Below are positions 15,724 to 22,992 of a DNA stretch of 37,094 bases, in pieces (positions within the stretch are counted from its first letter, which is position 1; every line of letters starts with the position of its first letter). Source of the DNA: a virus; IMG/VR virus record IMGVR_UViG_3300021963_000333, positions 1 to 37,094 of that record, one strand, 5' to 3'. The position numbers and the translations under genes were made by a program. Below the pieces are notes generated by a model. It saw only the letters and a list, made by a program, of their open reading frames with translations, was not told the DNA's origin and searched no databases.

Positions 15724-16599
15724 CTATTTAGTCTTTTTAATTTCGTCTAGTTTAACGCTAATTTCATCTACTTTTTTAGACCTAAAATGACCATAATGCT
15801 TATCTTGTAATCTAATGACCCCAGGATAGTTATGTTGTTTCCAATTACCAATGAAATGTACGAAATCATCACTGAACGGATAATCAGTATAATGATTGTT
15901 CAATAGTGTTTTAACTTTGACTTCTGGGTGTTCGTGTAACAATATACCTAACGTTTGTTGTTCTACTACACATATATGCAATCGTTTATCAGTATAAAAC
16001 AATGGCAAATTATCATTGACTAAATTTGTAGCCAAATCAGTGTATTCTTTATTTAATCCCATATCATTGATATAAAAGATACCTAAGTTTGGATACTTGA
16101 TATGATCTAATGTCTTACTTGATTTTTGTAATATTGGTGGCAACAGATAATGTTTGTTATGTATGCCTAAATTATAAACTAAATCTAGTGTTCGTTCTTG
16201 CGTATCTGGATGTACCATTTGCTCAAATACTTGAAATGCAACATTAGTATCATTCAATATATCTAGCTTATTGTTAATAATGAAATCTAAATCAAAATGC
16301 ACATAAGGTTTATCCTGTTGCTGATAAGTTAATACTTTACTATAAGCCCATAAACTTACTGGCAACTTATCATATAGATTATCATATACTACTTCAAAAT
16401 CACACTTATCAGTTAGCTCACTTAATATTTCTTTACCTAAACTATCTGTGTATATTACTGGACGACTATACAATCTTTCAAATGAGTTTATGCTTGCTAT
16501 TGCACAACATAACATTTCACTTGTGCTATGCCAATCTTGTTTAGTATCTCTACCTGATTTAAGCCAAGGTTCAAAACTCCAAGTTGCTACACATCTCAT
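15724..16599 (-). CDS. Glycosyltransferase-like (GT-A) protein
   Basis: A 291-aa protein with features of a nucleotide-sugar transferase of the GT-A type. It has an N-terminal alpha/beta region (RPVIYTDSLGKEIL, residues 46-59), then YVHFDLDFII (99-108) containing a DxD metal-binding motif at D103-D105. Later come NLGIFYINDMG and a C-terminal VHFIGNWK segment, where such enzymes often carry a metal ligand His. The substrate is unknown: host surface glycan, phage DNA or virion protein are all possible. It lies between the terminase cluster and the portal, and overlaps the 42-aa gene by 4 nt. The stop codon is within an ACTAAATAG element also found at other gene boundaries. Confidence 0.6.
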   Translation of the reverse strand: MRCVATWSFEPWLKSGRDTKQDWHSTSEMLCCAIASINSFERLYSRPVIYTDSLGKEILSELTDKCDFEVVYDNLYDKLPVSLWAYSKVLTYQQQDKPYVHFDLDFIINNKLDILNDTNVAFQVFEQMVHPDTQERTLDLVYNLGIHNKHYLLPPILQKSSKTLDHIKYPNLGIFYINDMGLNKEYTDLATNLVNDNLPLFYTDKRLHICVVEQQTLGILLHEHPEVKVKTLLNNHYTDYPFSDDFVHFIGNWKQHNYPGVIRLQDKHYGHFRSKKVDEISVKLDEIKKTK

Positions 16600-16724
16600 T
16601 TCTTTTCGTCTTGTTTTGGTTCAGGTTTCTTTTCTTCTTTAGTATCTTTTTTGCCAAAGATAGCGTCCCAGTTATCTCTAATCTTACTGGTATCTTCTTT
16701 TCTACGACTTGATCCTTTTCCCAT
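16596..16724 (-). CDS. Tiny basic conserved-type phage protein (42 aa)
   Basis: A 42-aa protein starting MGKGSSRRKEDTSKIRDNWD with IFGKK following, behind an AAGGAA site, and ending in an ATGA overlap with the glycosyltransferase gene. The pattern MGKGS..R...., a W or F near residue 20 and IFGK is one I know from small unannotated phage proteins near packaging and portal genes. The tail is Lys/Glu-rich and disordered. Function unknown. Confidence 0.7.
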   Translation of the reverse strand: MGKGSSRRKEDTSKIRDNWDAIFGKKDTKEEKKPEPKQDEKK

Positions 16725-16733
16725 TATCGTTCC

Positions 16734-16961
16734 TTAATTTGGTAGTATTATTCGTGGCTGATTATCTATAATATCTGGTAATAGATTACAAGCTTGACAT
16801 TTGTGATTGTCCATATCTTCATCATCTAGTTCATAGATTGTATGTGGCACTTCGTCTGCCATCATAATCTTTTCAAATATCTGTGCGTGTTTTTCACACA
16901 TAATCACAGGTGTATTTTCACCTATTGTTGTTAAGTACATTGTTTCCATATTATATCTCAT
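16734..16961 (-). CDS. Small putative zinc-binding protein
   Basis: A protein of about 75 aa with CEKH (about 22-25) and CQAC near the C-terminus, a C-x2-H...C-x2-C set that could hold one zinc. The start is uncertain. ATG at 16961 overlaps the methyltransferase end by 11 nt; ATG at 16949 begins just after its stop and has GGAAATGAG upstream; a longer form from 17000 overlaps too far. Between the motifs is an acidic stretch (YELDDEDMDN). Role unknown; a nucleic-acid or protein-binding finger is possible. Confidence 0.6.
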   Translation of the reverse strand: MRYNMETMYLTTIGENTPVIMCEKHAQIFEKIMMADEVPHTIYELDDEDMDNHKCQACNLLPDIIDNQPRIILPN

Positions 16962-17484
16962 TTCCAAAACAATCCCATCCGGGACGTTTAATACGTGCAA
17001 ACATTTCCATTTTCTTTTGTGTAGGAAACATTCGTTCTATTCGTGTATATAGCTCTTGTGGTTTTGCACTATGTTTTGTACGCATTTCTTCAATCAGTTG
17101 ACGTTCATTGCGTGTGCCTCTGGGCTGTGGTATCTTACCTCTTTTAAAACACAATACAGGTTCAGTTTGTGTCATTGTGTAAAAGCCAGGATTAGTTTTC
17201 ATCTTGTTCCATACAAAAGGTGTATGTACATATTTAAATCCCCAACCTTTACCTAGTTCTATTGCTTGATCCAGATGAGGCCAAGTAGTCCACATAAACA
17301 ATAAACAATCATCTTCACACCAACTATCAATCAATGGTCTAAACAATGGTATCATATCAACTGTTTTAATAGTTGGATAGTGAGTTTCTGCTCCACCTGT
17401 ATCGCTAGTCTTAGTTCCACTGTGTTGTGTTTGACCACCATAGTCCCAAGGTGGGTCAGCACATATAATGCTATACTTAGTCAT
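16951..17484 (-). CDS. MT-A70-family adenine methyltransferase
   Basis: A 177-aa SAM-dependent methyltransferase. The catalytic DPPW is at residues 10-13 (IICADPPWDYGG), followed by CLLFMWTTWPHLDQAIEL, a FVWNK strand, and PVLCFKRGKI near 110-119, in the order typical of MT-A70 (beta-class N6-adenine) enzymes. The family methylates adenine in DNA or RNA. No restriction enzyme accompanies it, so it is an orphan, most simply protecting phage DNA from host restriction. It begins behind AATAAGGAATAG, 9 nt after the 91-aa gene. Confidence 0.85.
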   Translation of the reverse strand: MTKYSIICADPPWDYGGQTQHSGTKTSDTGGAETHYPTIKTVDMIPLFRPLIDSWCEDDCLLFMWTTWPHLDQAIELGKGWGFKYVHTPFVWNKMKTNPGFYTMTQTEPVLCFKRGKIPQPRGTRNERQLIEEMRTKHSAKPQELYTRIERMFPTQKKMEMFARIKRPGWDCFGNEI

Positions 17485-17493
17485 TTCTATTCC

Positions 17494-17769
17494 TTATTCG
17501 TACTTTAGTAAGAAGTGTGTTTTCTCTGCACAACTATTAGGCCATATAATATCTGCCATTTCTCTTGGGCTATTACAAGTAACTCCATTAAACACCCATT
17601 GAGGTCTGTTTTGCATCATTACTGCTTGATTGTACATCTGTTGCTGTGTTAGTCCCAAACCAGCTATTTGATTATTATATTGTTGTGCTCGTTGAAAGCC
17701 ACTTTGATTGGATTGCAGTTGGTTTTGTCCCATCAAACCACTCAATCCTAAACTATCTAAAAAACTCAT
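17494..17769 (-). CDS. Small Gln/Asn-rich hypothetical protein downstream of terminase
   Basis: A 91-aa protein starting MSFLDSLGLSGLMGQNQLQ. I choose ATG 17769 because AGGAAT lies just upstream; a longer TTG start at 17784 would read through that ribosome site. The N-terminal 60 residues are Gln/Asn-rich (QSNQSGFQRAQQYNNQIAG) like other virion-internal proteins here. The end has PQWVFNGVTCNSPREMADI. Possibly a minor head protein; no family recognised. Confidence 0.65.
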   Translation of the reverse strand: MSFLDSLGLSGLMGQNQLQSNQSGFQRAQQYNNQIAGLGLTQQQMYNQAVMMQNRPQWVFNGVTCNSPREMADIIWPNSCAEKTHFLLKYE

Positions 17770-17780
17770 TTCTATTCCTA

Positions 17781-19391
17781 TCAATTTGCGCTATAAGCTT
17801 TCTTCCAAGCAGGCTTATTGCTATCATCATATTTAACATATCTGTCACGCTGTGCTAACATTCTTTGTTGTGGTGTTCTGTTATCCCAAGGTTCTGCTAT
17901 TCCATTTAGACAAGCTAGTATAGCATAACGACAGCTATCAATACAATCATCTGGGTCGCTAAATCTGCCCTTTTCATCAACGAAATAGTTTTGTGCTTCA
18001 CTTAAAAAGTGTGTGCAGTTTTCGTTAACCATTAAGCTTCCAACTTCTAACATTTGACGCATTTGGTTAATACCATATGCTTTGTGATTAGTAGTGCGAC
18101 CTTGACTATCTGGTGGATTCATAATAGCCTTTTCATAAACATTAAGTTCATAGCTTTCAAATAGTTCTCGTATTGAACTACTGCTCATTGTATATCTACC
18201 AACAGTATTAGCATCAGGAGGTAATACGATAGGAGTACCAAATACTTCAGGACGTAATAGATGATTAATATATTGAGTTGGTACTGCTTCTTCAATGCCT
18301 TGAACTATAATCTGTTTATGTAAGTATGCTGTTCTTTCGTAAGGTTCCCAATACATTAAACTGATAACAGTTTTATCATTAACTAAACCCAAGTCTAATG
18401 CAATAACTCTGTGAATATGTGGCATTCGTTGAAAGTCAATCTCACCAGTTTTATATGTAGGCCAGGTGCTTAGTTGGAACACAGCGCCTTTACCCATAAC
18501 AGGTTTACCCGCAATACGTGCTTCACGTTCGTGTGGTAAGTAATCACGCTCAAGTTGTTTGCGTGTTTCGTTTAATAGAAATGGTAAACCCCAAGGATCA
18601 TATTCTGGAACATCGTCCCAACTTACTCGTATGTAGTTGTATCCCTCTTCTTTATTCCAGAACTTTGATACGAGACCGTTAAGTCCTTTAAGAGGTGTAA
18701 ACGAACAGAGGACTTTACCTTGCGTCGTGGCAGTACGTGTAACGATTTCACTGAAGAAGTCATCTGGTGGCTGTTCGTCAAAGACTGCGAGGTTAAGTTT
18801 GAAACCTTGTAGCTGTCGTACTTCTTGCGTATAGTTGGCAAATAACAAATAGCTATTACTACCAGACTTATGCTTAATCTCCACACCAATGCAGTTTGCG
18901 CCGTCATTACGCATAGTACTAGTAACAATACACTCACGTGGTATAGCACCAGATCCAAGATTTTCAGTAATTTTGACATCTTGTGTTCCTAACAATTCAT
19001 TTTGTAATACGAGTGCAACCTGACTCCAACCCTCACCTGCAACCATTGCTGTGATAGGACCAGCGAAGCGATGACCTTCCCACCAATCAGGATATAAGCC
19101 AGTTAAGTGCATAGCTGTTTCATAGCAAGTACTAACTGTTTTACCAATACGGTTTGCCGCAAGAATACCTCTACGCTCACTATTACCTGTCTTAAAAAAC
19201 TCTAGTTGGTGATTGAATGGGCGAAAGTATTTAAGTTGATGATAGCGCATATCTTCAGCTATTTCAATACTCAAGTCCATTAGTTTATTTTTTAATGGAC
19301 CTGGTATTGTTTTCAATGCATCAACAGTAAGATTATATTCATCTACACTGTGTCGCAATGCTCTCGCCATTAGAGTATCTTCACCCAGCAT
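17781..19391 (-). CDS. terL: Terminase large subunit
   Basis: A 536-aa packaging motor. The ATPase domain has Walker A AANRIGKT (78-85), Walker B LAVFDE (201-206) and the coupling motif SFTP (230-233). The nuclease domain begins near RVIALDLGLVNDKTVI, with the first catalytic Asp at D333. The overall pattern (N-terminal HQLEFFKTGNSERRGILAAN, no separate Q-motif fusion) is closest to terminases of the T7 gp19/Terminase_6 group. It starts in a TAATG overlap with the 99-aa gene. The upstream small genes are candidates for packaging partners. Packaging type (cos, pac or direct repeats) cannot be read from the sequence. Confidence 0.93.
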   Translation of the reverse strand: MLGEDTLMARALRHSVDEYNLTVDALKTIPGPLKNKLMDLSIEIAEDMRYHQLKYFRPFNHQLEFFKTGNSERRGILAANRIGKTVSTCYETAMHLTGLYPDWWEGHRFAGPITAMVAGEGWSQVALVLQNELLGTQDVKITENLGSGAIPRECIVTSTMRNDGANCIGVEIKHKSGSNSYLLFANYTQEVRQLQGFKLNLAVFDEQPPDDFFSEIVTRTATTQGKVLCSFTPLKGLNGLVSKFWNKEEGYNYIRVSWDDVPEYDPWGLPFLLNETRKQLERDYLPHEREARIAGKPVMGKGAVFQLSTWPTYKTGEIDFQRMPHIHRVIALDLGLVNDKTVISLMYWEPYERTAYLHKQIIVQGIEEAVPTQYINHLLRPEVFGTPIVLPPDANTVGRYTMSSSSIRELFESYELNVYEKAIMNPPDSQGRTTNHKAYGINQMRQMLEVGSLMVNENCTHFLSEAQNYFVDEKGRFSDPDDCIDSCRYAILACLNGIAEPWDNRTPQQRMLAQRDRYVKYDDSNKPAWKKAYSAN

Positions 19392-19690
19392 TAATCTTGC
19401 CTTAAATCTTTACGAACAAAGTATATTGCTTCTAATGCTTGACTTAAATCTTTAAGTTCTGTGGGTGATAGTTTCCAAGTACTACTATCTTCAACGATAA
19501 CACCATCACGCTTATCAAGTCCCATTTGTAAACGTTCTGTTAATAAGCGTAAGATGTGTTCGCATTGACCAGGAAACTTTTCAGCAAAAGCCACACGATG
19601 ACTTGCATTAATCTTTTGAAGTATTAATGTTTCACGTACTTTACTAGCTTCTTGTGCTTTGCGTATCTCTTGGTCTTTTGCGTCTATCAT
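19391..19690 (-). CDS. Small helical protein upstream of TerL, possible packaging partner
   Basis: A 99-aa, highly charged helical protein (AKDQEIRKAQEASKVRETLI) with a C-terminal helix LKDLSQALEAIYFVRKDL. I place the start at ATG 19690, in an ATGA overlap with the 270-aa gene; the alternative ATG at 19705 would overlap by 19 nt. It overlaps TerL by one base. Position and size match small terminase or maturase A proteins of podoviruses, but there is no visible HTH signature, and the GRK-rich protein at 22024-22365 is a competing candidate. Confidence 0.6.
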   Translation of the reverse strand: MIDAKDQEIRKAQEASKVRETLILQKINASHRVAFAEKFPGQCEHILRLLTERLQMGLDKRDGVIVEDSSTWKLSPTELKDLSQALEAIYFVRKDLRQD

Positions 19691-20499
19691 TTTGAAATGT
19701 CCCAAGGATTATTTGCAATATCGCTATTGAGTGTAACGAACTCACGGTCAACCCAGATGTCCCACTGATTACTATTGTTAACACGATATGTCAACATAGT
19801 TGCACGTAAGCGTTTGCCTTGTTGTGTTAATGTACCATCTTCACGTACAGCAACTTGTTCACCTGTGCGTGGATCAACCCACTTGATGATTTCTGGGCGT
19901 GTGCGGCCATACTTGTCAATCTTTTCACCATATGGCTTTTGACTTAATGGACCTAAGATTTCATAACTAATCATACCATTTTTATATTTGCGAAATATCA
20001 TATGGCATTTTTTATCTTGTGCTCGTGCTTCTTCATCAGGGTGAGGAAAGGTAGGAACATAGAATGTGTTTTGTATGTCTTTATGTGAGGGTAAAGATTT
20101 ATCACGTTCTGGAGTAGGCTTGATTGGATCAATAGGGATCATTTCGCTTTTTTCTACATATGGATTTTCACTTCCAATGTATACAGGATTTACTTCTAGT
20201 CCATTAAGTACATCCATTGCGATTTGATATTTGAGTTTGTTAGCACGACCTTTTAAGTTTAGTACGATATTAGTTTGGTCGTATACAAAACGCTCTAGTT
20301 CTTTTGCTGTTGGGAAGTCAGTCATTAATCCTTCTAAGTCAAACTCAGTACTAAGTGGTTGTAAAATCAACTGGTGCGTTTTACCTTCGCCTATTACTTT
20401 TTTAGATTTAGTGGGTTTAACTGGTTTTTCTACTTCTTGTGTTGATGATGTTGCATCATCGTCCCAGGGATTTGGATCGTTTGGTGTTTGTTTAATCAT
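19687..20499 (-). CDS. Hypothetical protein in packaging module (270 aa)
   Basis: A Pro/Lys-rich protein with a disordered N-terminal 40 residues (NDPNPWDDDATSSTQEVEKP). An alpha/beta region follows (TAKELERFVYDQTNIVLNLKG), with a basic domain FRKYKNGMISYEILGPLSQK near 175-194 and a C-terminal beta part. The motif NPWD occurs at both ends (NPNPWDDD near residue 10 and NNPWDISK at the C-terminus). It could be a head-associated or DNA-handling protein; I recognise no family. An intrinsic terminator (20522-20550) lies just before it in transcription order. Confidence 0.65.
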   Translation of the reverse strand: MIKQTPNDPNPWDDDATSSTQEVEKPVKPTKSKKVIGEGKTHQLILQPLSTEFDLEGLMTDFPTAKELERFVYDQTNIVLNLKGRANKLKYQIAMDVLNGLEVNPVYIGSENPYVEKSEMIPIDPIKPTPERDKSLPSHKDIQNTFYVPTFPHPDEEARAQDKKCHMIFRKYKNGMISYEILGPLSQKPYGEKIDKYGRTRPEIIKWVDPRTGEQVAVREDGTLTQQGKRLRATMLTYRVNNSNQWDIWVDREFVTLNSDIANNPWDISK

Positions 20500-20521
20500 T
20501 TCTTTTCCTTTTCAATAAAAT

Positions 20522-20550
20522 ATAAGAATGGGCCCATTGCCCATTCTTAT
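20522..20550 (-). terminator. Intrinsic terminator downstream of 98-aa gene
   Basis: A perfect 12-bp inverted repeat, AUAAGAAUGGGC/GCCCAUUCUUAU, with a 5-nt loop. On the minus strand it is followed by AU-rich sequence with a UAUUUUAUU run. It closes the small-protein cluster starting at 22365. Since the stem is symmetric and T-rich on both sides it could work in both directions. Confidence 0.7.
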
Positions 20551-20559
20551 TTAACTAAC

Positions 20560-20856
20560 TTAACCTTTTGTAATAGGTTTTTTATACTTGCTTGACAACT
20601 TAGATCCATTACTTGTTGGATTAGTCTTAGGTCCTGTATTAGAGTGTAGTCCTTCTAATGCAGGATCAGTTCTGCCGCCAAACTGACCACGACCACGCAT
20701 TTCTAATGCACTTGTGACCATATCTGCTAATACAGATTTTTCACTACCGCTAACAGATTTTGCATCCATAAATGCATTACGTTTAGTCATAGTGCCTGCG
20801 TTACCTGTTGTAGGACCACGCTTTTGATTGATAGGTTTACTTTGTGGGTTGCTCAT
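20560..20856 (-). CDS. Small Gly/Lys-rich protein with RGPTxGN motif
   Basis: A 98-aa basic, low-complexity protein, mostly disordered. Near the N-terminus is QKRGPTTGNAGTM, matching the motif RGPTxGN that occurs twice in the 119-aa protein two genes upstream. The middle forms one helix (SEKSVLADMVTSALEMRGRG), and the tail is Lys-rich (SKLSSKYKKPITKG). It begins behind AAGGAAAT and is followed by a terminator. Function unknown; the shared motif points to a common partner. Confidence 0.65.
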   Translation of the reverse strand: MSNPQSKPINQKRGPTTGNAGTMTKRNAFMDAKSVSGSEKSVLADMVTSALEMRGRGQFGGRTDPALEGLHSNTGPKTNPTSNGSKLSSKYKKPITKG

Positions 20857-20865
20857 TTTATTTCC

Positions 20866-21513
20866 TTAAGCTACAATTTGTACTGGTGTAATGTACACTG
20901 CTGAGGTACCAACTGATAATGTTAATGTGTTAAAGTTTGGTGATTGAATACTGTTTGGTATTTGTACTAATTCAGTTGAACCTGCGCCAATAGAAATAGT
21001 TGCTGTTGGATTACCTTCAGTAGGTGTTGTTGGATCTGGACTACCTGGAATCAAACCACCACCATATGATAGTTCTGTTGCCGCGCCTTCTGGTTCTGGA
21101 TCTACTGCTGTAAAGTTTACTCGTATATTATTAAGTCCACTAACACCGCCGATATCTGCACCATCAACGTCTACGTAGTCATTAGTAGTCCAGTTATTAG
21201 AAGTATCTGTTACTGCTATAGATATTGATTGGCCAGCATATACTGTGATGTCCATTCCTATCCATTTAATACCTGTAATAGCATCAATGTATACTGGATA
21301 AGTTACAGGCTCTGGAGGAGTTGGAGGTGCTATTGGAGCTGACCAAGCTAAGAACGCTGTTTGACCAGGTCCAAATGGGCTTGGTGGATTAGTTACTTTT
21401 AATATAACTGGTCCTATGCTACCGCCTGGTGCAGTAATATCGCTAGCTGCCAACTCAATTGAATTGTTAGCTGGCACATAATATGTAAGACCTACTGGTA
21501 ATAATACGCTCAT
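20866..21513 (-). CDS. Beta-rich virion surface-type protein
   Basis: A 215-aa protein composed of probable beta strands and Pro-rich linkers (APIAPPTPPEPVTYPVY). It has patterns such as SIGPVILKV, GMDITVYAGQSISIAVTDTS and NTLTLSVGTSAVYITPVQ that fit Ig-like or decoration domains. It is sandwiched between the two RGPTxGN proteins and overlaps the 119-aa gene by ATGA. A capsid decoration or head fibre role is plausible. Not recognised by family. Confidence 0.6.
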   Translation of the reverse strand: MSVLLPVGLTYYVPANNSIELAASDITAPGGSIGPVILKVTNPPSPFGPGQTAFLAWSAPIAPPTPPEPVTYPVYIDAITGIKWIGMDITVYAGQSISIAVTDTSNNWTTNDYVDVDGADIGGVSGLNNIRVNFTAVDPEPEGAATELSYGGGLIPGSPDPTTPTEGNPTATISIGAGSTELVQIPNSIQSPNFNTLTLSVGTSAVYITPVQIVA

Positions 21514-21869
21514 TTTTGATTGCCTTTCGTTGGACCACGACCTACATTAATGCTGTCTGCGTTGCCCTTATAGTTTTGACCACTACTTGGAGCCCAAGCA
21601 CGGGTGCCACCTGGAGTACGAACCTGTGCGCCACCATTAATATAATCTGGATTTTTAATTTTAGTTGAGCTTGGCATACTGGCTGCACCTGGGTAGCTAG
21701 CATCTTTGTCGCTCTTGTTGCCAACTGTAGGTCCGCGACCTTTGTTGACTAGTCGTCCGTCATTCATATAACCGGTATGTTGGTTAACCAACTTTTTGTC
21801 AACTGTTGAACTGCGTGAGTAGCCAGGACCACCTTGACCATTGAATGCTAAACCTGATGTATCTTTCAT
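21510..21869 (-). CDS. Low-complexity protein with two RGPTxGN motifs
   Basis: A 119-aa Gly/Asn/Ser/Lys-rich protein without predicted regular structure. It starts [20 protein letters not shown] and contains [11 protein letters not shown] mid-protein and [10 protein letters not shown] at the very C-terminus. The same RGPTxGN pattern is at the N-terminus of the 98-aa protein. It is coupled to both neighbours by ATGA overlaps. Perhaps a DNA-condensing or scaffold-binding peptide; function is not established. Confidence 0.65.
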   Translation of the reverse strand: MKDTSGLAFNGQGGPGYSRSSTVDKKLVNQHTGYMNDGRLVNKGRGPTVGNKSDKDASYPGAASMPSSTKIKNPDYINGGAQVRTPGGTRAWAPSSGQNYKGNADSINVGRGPTKGNQK

Positions 21870-22015
21870 TTTGATTTTCCTTTTGTTTTTTTCGCCGCTT
21901 GTCTTTTAACGGCGTAACCAATAGCGACGGCTTGTTTTACTGGTTTTCCTGCTTTCACCTCAGTAGCAATGTTTTTTTGCATTGCTTTTTTACTTGTTGA
22001 TTTTATTAACGGCAT
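21866..22015 (-). CDS. Tiny basic protein (49 aa) with KAGKPxKQAVAI motif
   Basis: A 49-aa, strongly basic protein starting [20 protein letters not shown], followed by [19 protein letters not shown] and ending in a Lys-rich tail. The KAGKPxKQAVAI.Y.VKR pattern is one I know from small conserved phage proteins near head or packaging genes. It is likely helical and DNA- or RNA-binding. The ATG at 22015 lies 4 nt after an ACTAAATAG element that also contains the upstream gene's stop codon. Its TGA overlaps the next start. Confidence 0.75.
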   Translation of the reverse strand: MPLIKSTSKKAMQKNIATEVKAGKPVKQAVAIGYAVKRQAAKKTKGKSK

Positions 22016-22023
22016 AATACTAT

Positions 22024-22365
22024 TTAGTCTTTCTGTAAACCTGTAAGTTTGCTTAATGCTTCTGCAAAGATAACCTTTTTAGCTTCAATCGCTTCTGCGC
22101 TGTCTGTAACTTCAATCTTTGCCATATTTGTCATAACTTTATTCAATATCAAGTTATGATACTTAATCATTAATTGTGTGTCATTTGCTTGACGAGCTTG
22201 CAAAAAGTCGGTTACCAATAAATCTTCATAGGTTTTACCACCGGCTTTAAGTTGCAACGTTTCTAGTAAATCAGCAACACTTAGCTGGTTTTTACCATCT
22301 TTTTTGCGCCCAGCACCAGGACGAGCACCGCCCCTCTTTTTCTTTTCAGTTATAATCTTATCCAT
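22024..22365 (-). CDS. GRK-rich DNA-binding protein, candidate small terminase subunit
   Basis: A 113-aa protein. The N-terminal [13 protein letters not shown] (residues 12-24) is the Arg/Gly/Pro signature frequently seen at the start of phage small terminase subunits and related DNA-binding proteins. Helices follow ([32 protein letters not shown]), and the end is a helical acidic tail. It is separated from TerL by about 2.6 kb and by small structural genes, so TerS identity is only moderately supported. The ATG follows a GATAAATAC element with a 4-nt gap and has no well-spaced Shine-Dalgarno. Confidence 0.65.
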   Translation of the reverse strand: MDKIITEKKKRGGARPGAGRKKDGKNQLSVADLLETLQLKAGGKTYEDLLVTDFLQARQANDTQLMIKYHNLILNKVMTNMAKIEVTDSAEAIEAKKVIFAEALSKLTGLQKD

Positions 22366-22422
22366 ACTAGTATTTATCGCCTCATTTTTATGATATTAAA
22401 TACGACATTGAAAGGAAACGCA
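22366..22422. promoter_or_regulatory. Divergent intergenic promoter region with oppositely oriented TAAATAC elements
   Basis: The gap between the minus-strand gene starting at 22365 and the only plus-strand gene contains GATAAATAC on the minus strand (22378-22370) and TATTAAATAC on the plus strand (22394-22403), each pointing at its own gene. This orientation match supports TAAATAC as a promoter core for both. An AAAGGAAA ribosome site serves the plus-strand gene. Confidence 0.5.
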
Positions 22423-22914
22423 ATGACTTATACTTGGAGACCTGCTACTGGAGCAGACGTACCACAAATCGTACAAATGGCTATTGACCATTTTCAAATT
22501 GAGATAGATACTATCTTTACTCCCGATCCCGTTGCATATAGTCGCAACATTACACTTAGTGTCGTTAATCAATTCTATAGTCCTACAACAGAACTATTAT
22601 CTGTCGCAGTTGATACAAACAACACTATTGTTGCTTATACCTGGTGCAAAACAAAAGAGTATGCACCTTGGTCCGATGACGAAATGGTCATTGTTAAAAT
22701 GGCACATTTATCATTAAATCTATCACCTAGAGAACGAGTTATCTTAGTGAAAGATATGTTACGATTATGGGAGGCTTTTGCTACTTTGGCTCAAGTTCCT
22801 ATTATTTGTTCTACCACAATGCGTAAAGACCAATCAAGTTTTCTTAAACTACACAAACAGTTTGGTTATGATGTTCGTGGAAGTTATGCTTACAAAAAAG
22901 TTAGTGCCGTATAA
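22423..22914 (+). CDS. GNAT-like acetyltransferase, the only plus-strand gene
   Basis: A 163-aa protein with a GNAT-like layout. An N-terminal WRPATGADVPQIVQMAI segment resembles motif C. Central strands follow (ELLSVAVDTNNTIVAYTWC). The C-terminal part has CSTTMRKDQSSFLKLHKQFG then YDVRGSYAYKK, the usual beta6-beta7 end. A typical acetyl-CoA pyrophosphate loop is not obvious, so it may be a divergent or inactive acetyltransferase-fold protein. ATG 22423 is chosen because AAAGGAAA precedes it; the longer ATG at 22390 lacks such a site. It is transcribed against the surrounding genes, divergent from 22365 and convergent with the Dps-like gene. Confidence 0.6.
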   Translation: MTYTWRPATGADVPQIVQMAIDHFQIEIDTIFTPDPVAYSRNITLSVVNQFYSPTTELLSVAVDTNNTIVAYTWCKTKEYAPWSDDEMVIVKMAHLSLNLSPRERVILVKDMLRLWEAFATLAQVPIICSTTMRKDQSSFLKLHKQFGYDVRGSYAYKKVSAV

Positions 22915-22948
22915 GCTCGCCTGCCAATTCGTTGATACCCAGACTAGA

Positions 22949-22992
22949 AAGACACAAAATCATCTGGTTCTTAATAGCACTATTGGTGTCTT
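22949..22992. terminator. Possible bidirectional terminator between convergent genes
   Basis: A 7-bp perfect inverted repeat AAGACAC/GTGTCTT (22949-22955 and 22986-22992) brackets an inner AATAG-CA-CTATT palindrome. It lies between the plus-strand gene and the Dps-like gene and overlaps the latter's stop. The U tracts are short on both strands, so termination would be weak. Confidence 0.3.

Noticed and set aside
17769-17784. Longer TTG start for the 91-aa gene
   Set aside because: It would place the AGGAAT ribosome site inside the coding sequence; ATG 17769 is better spaced.
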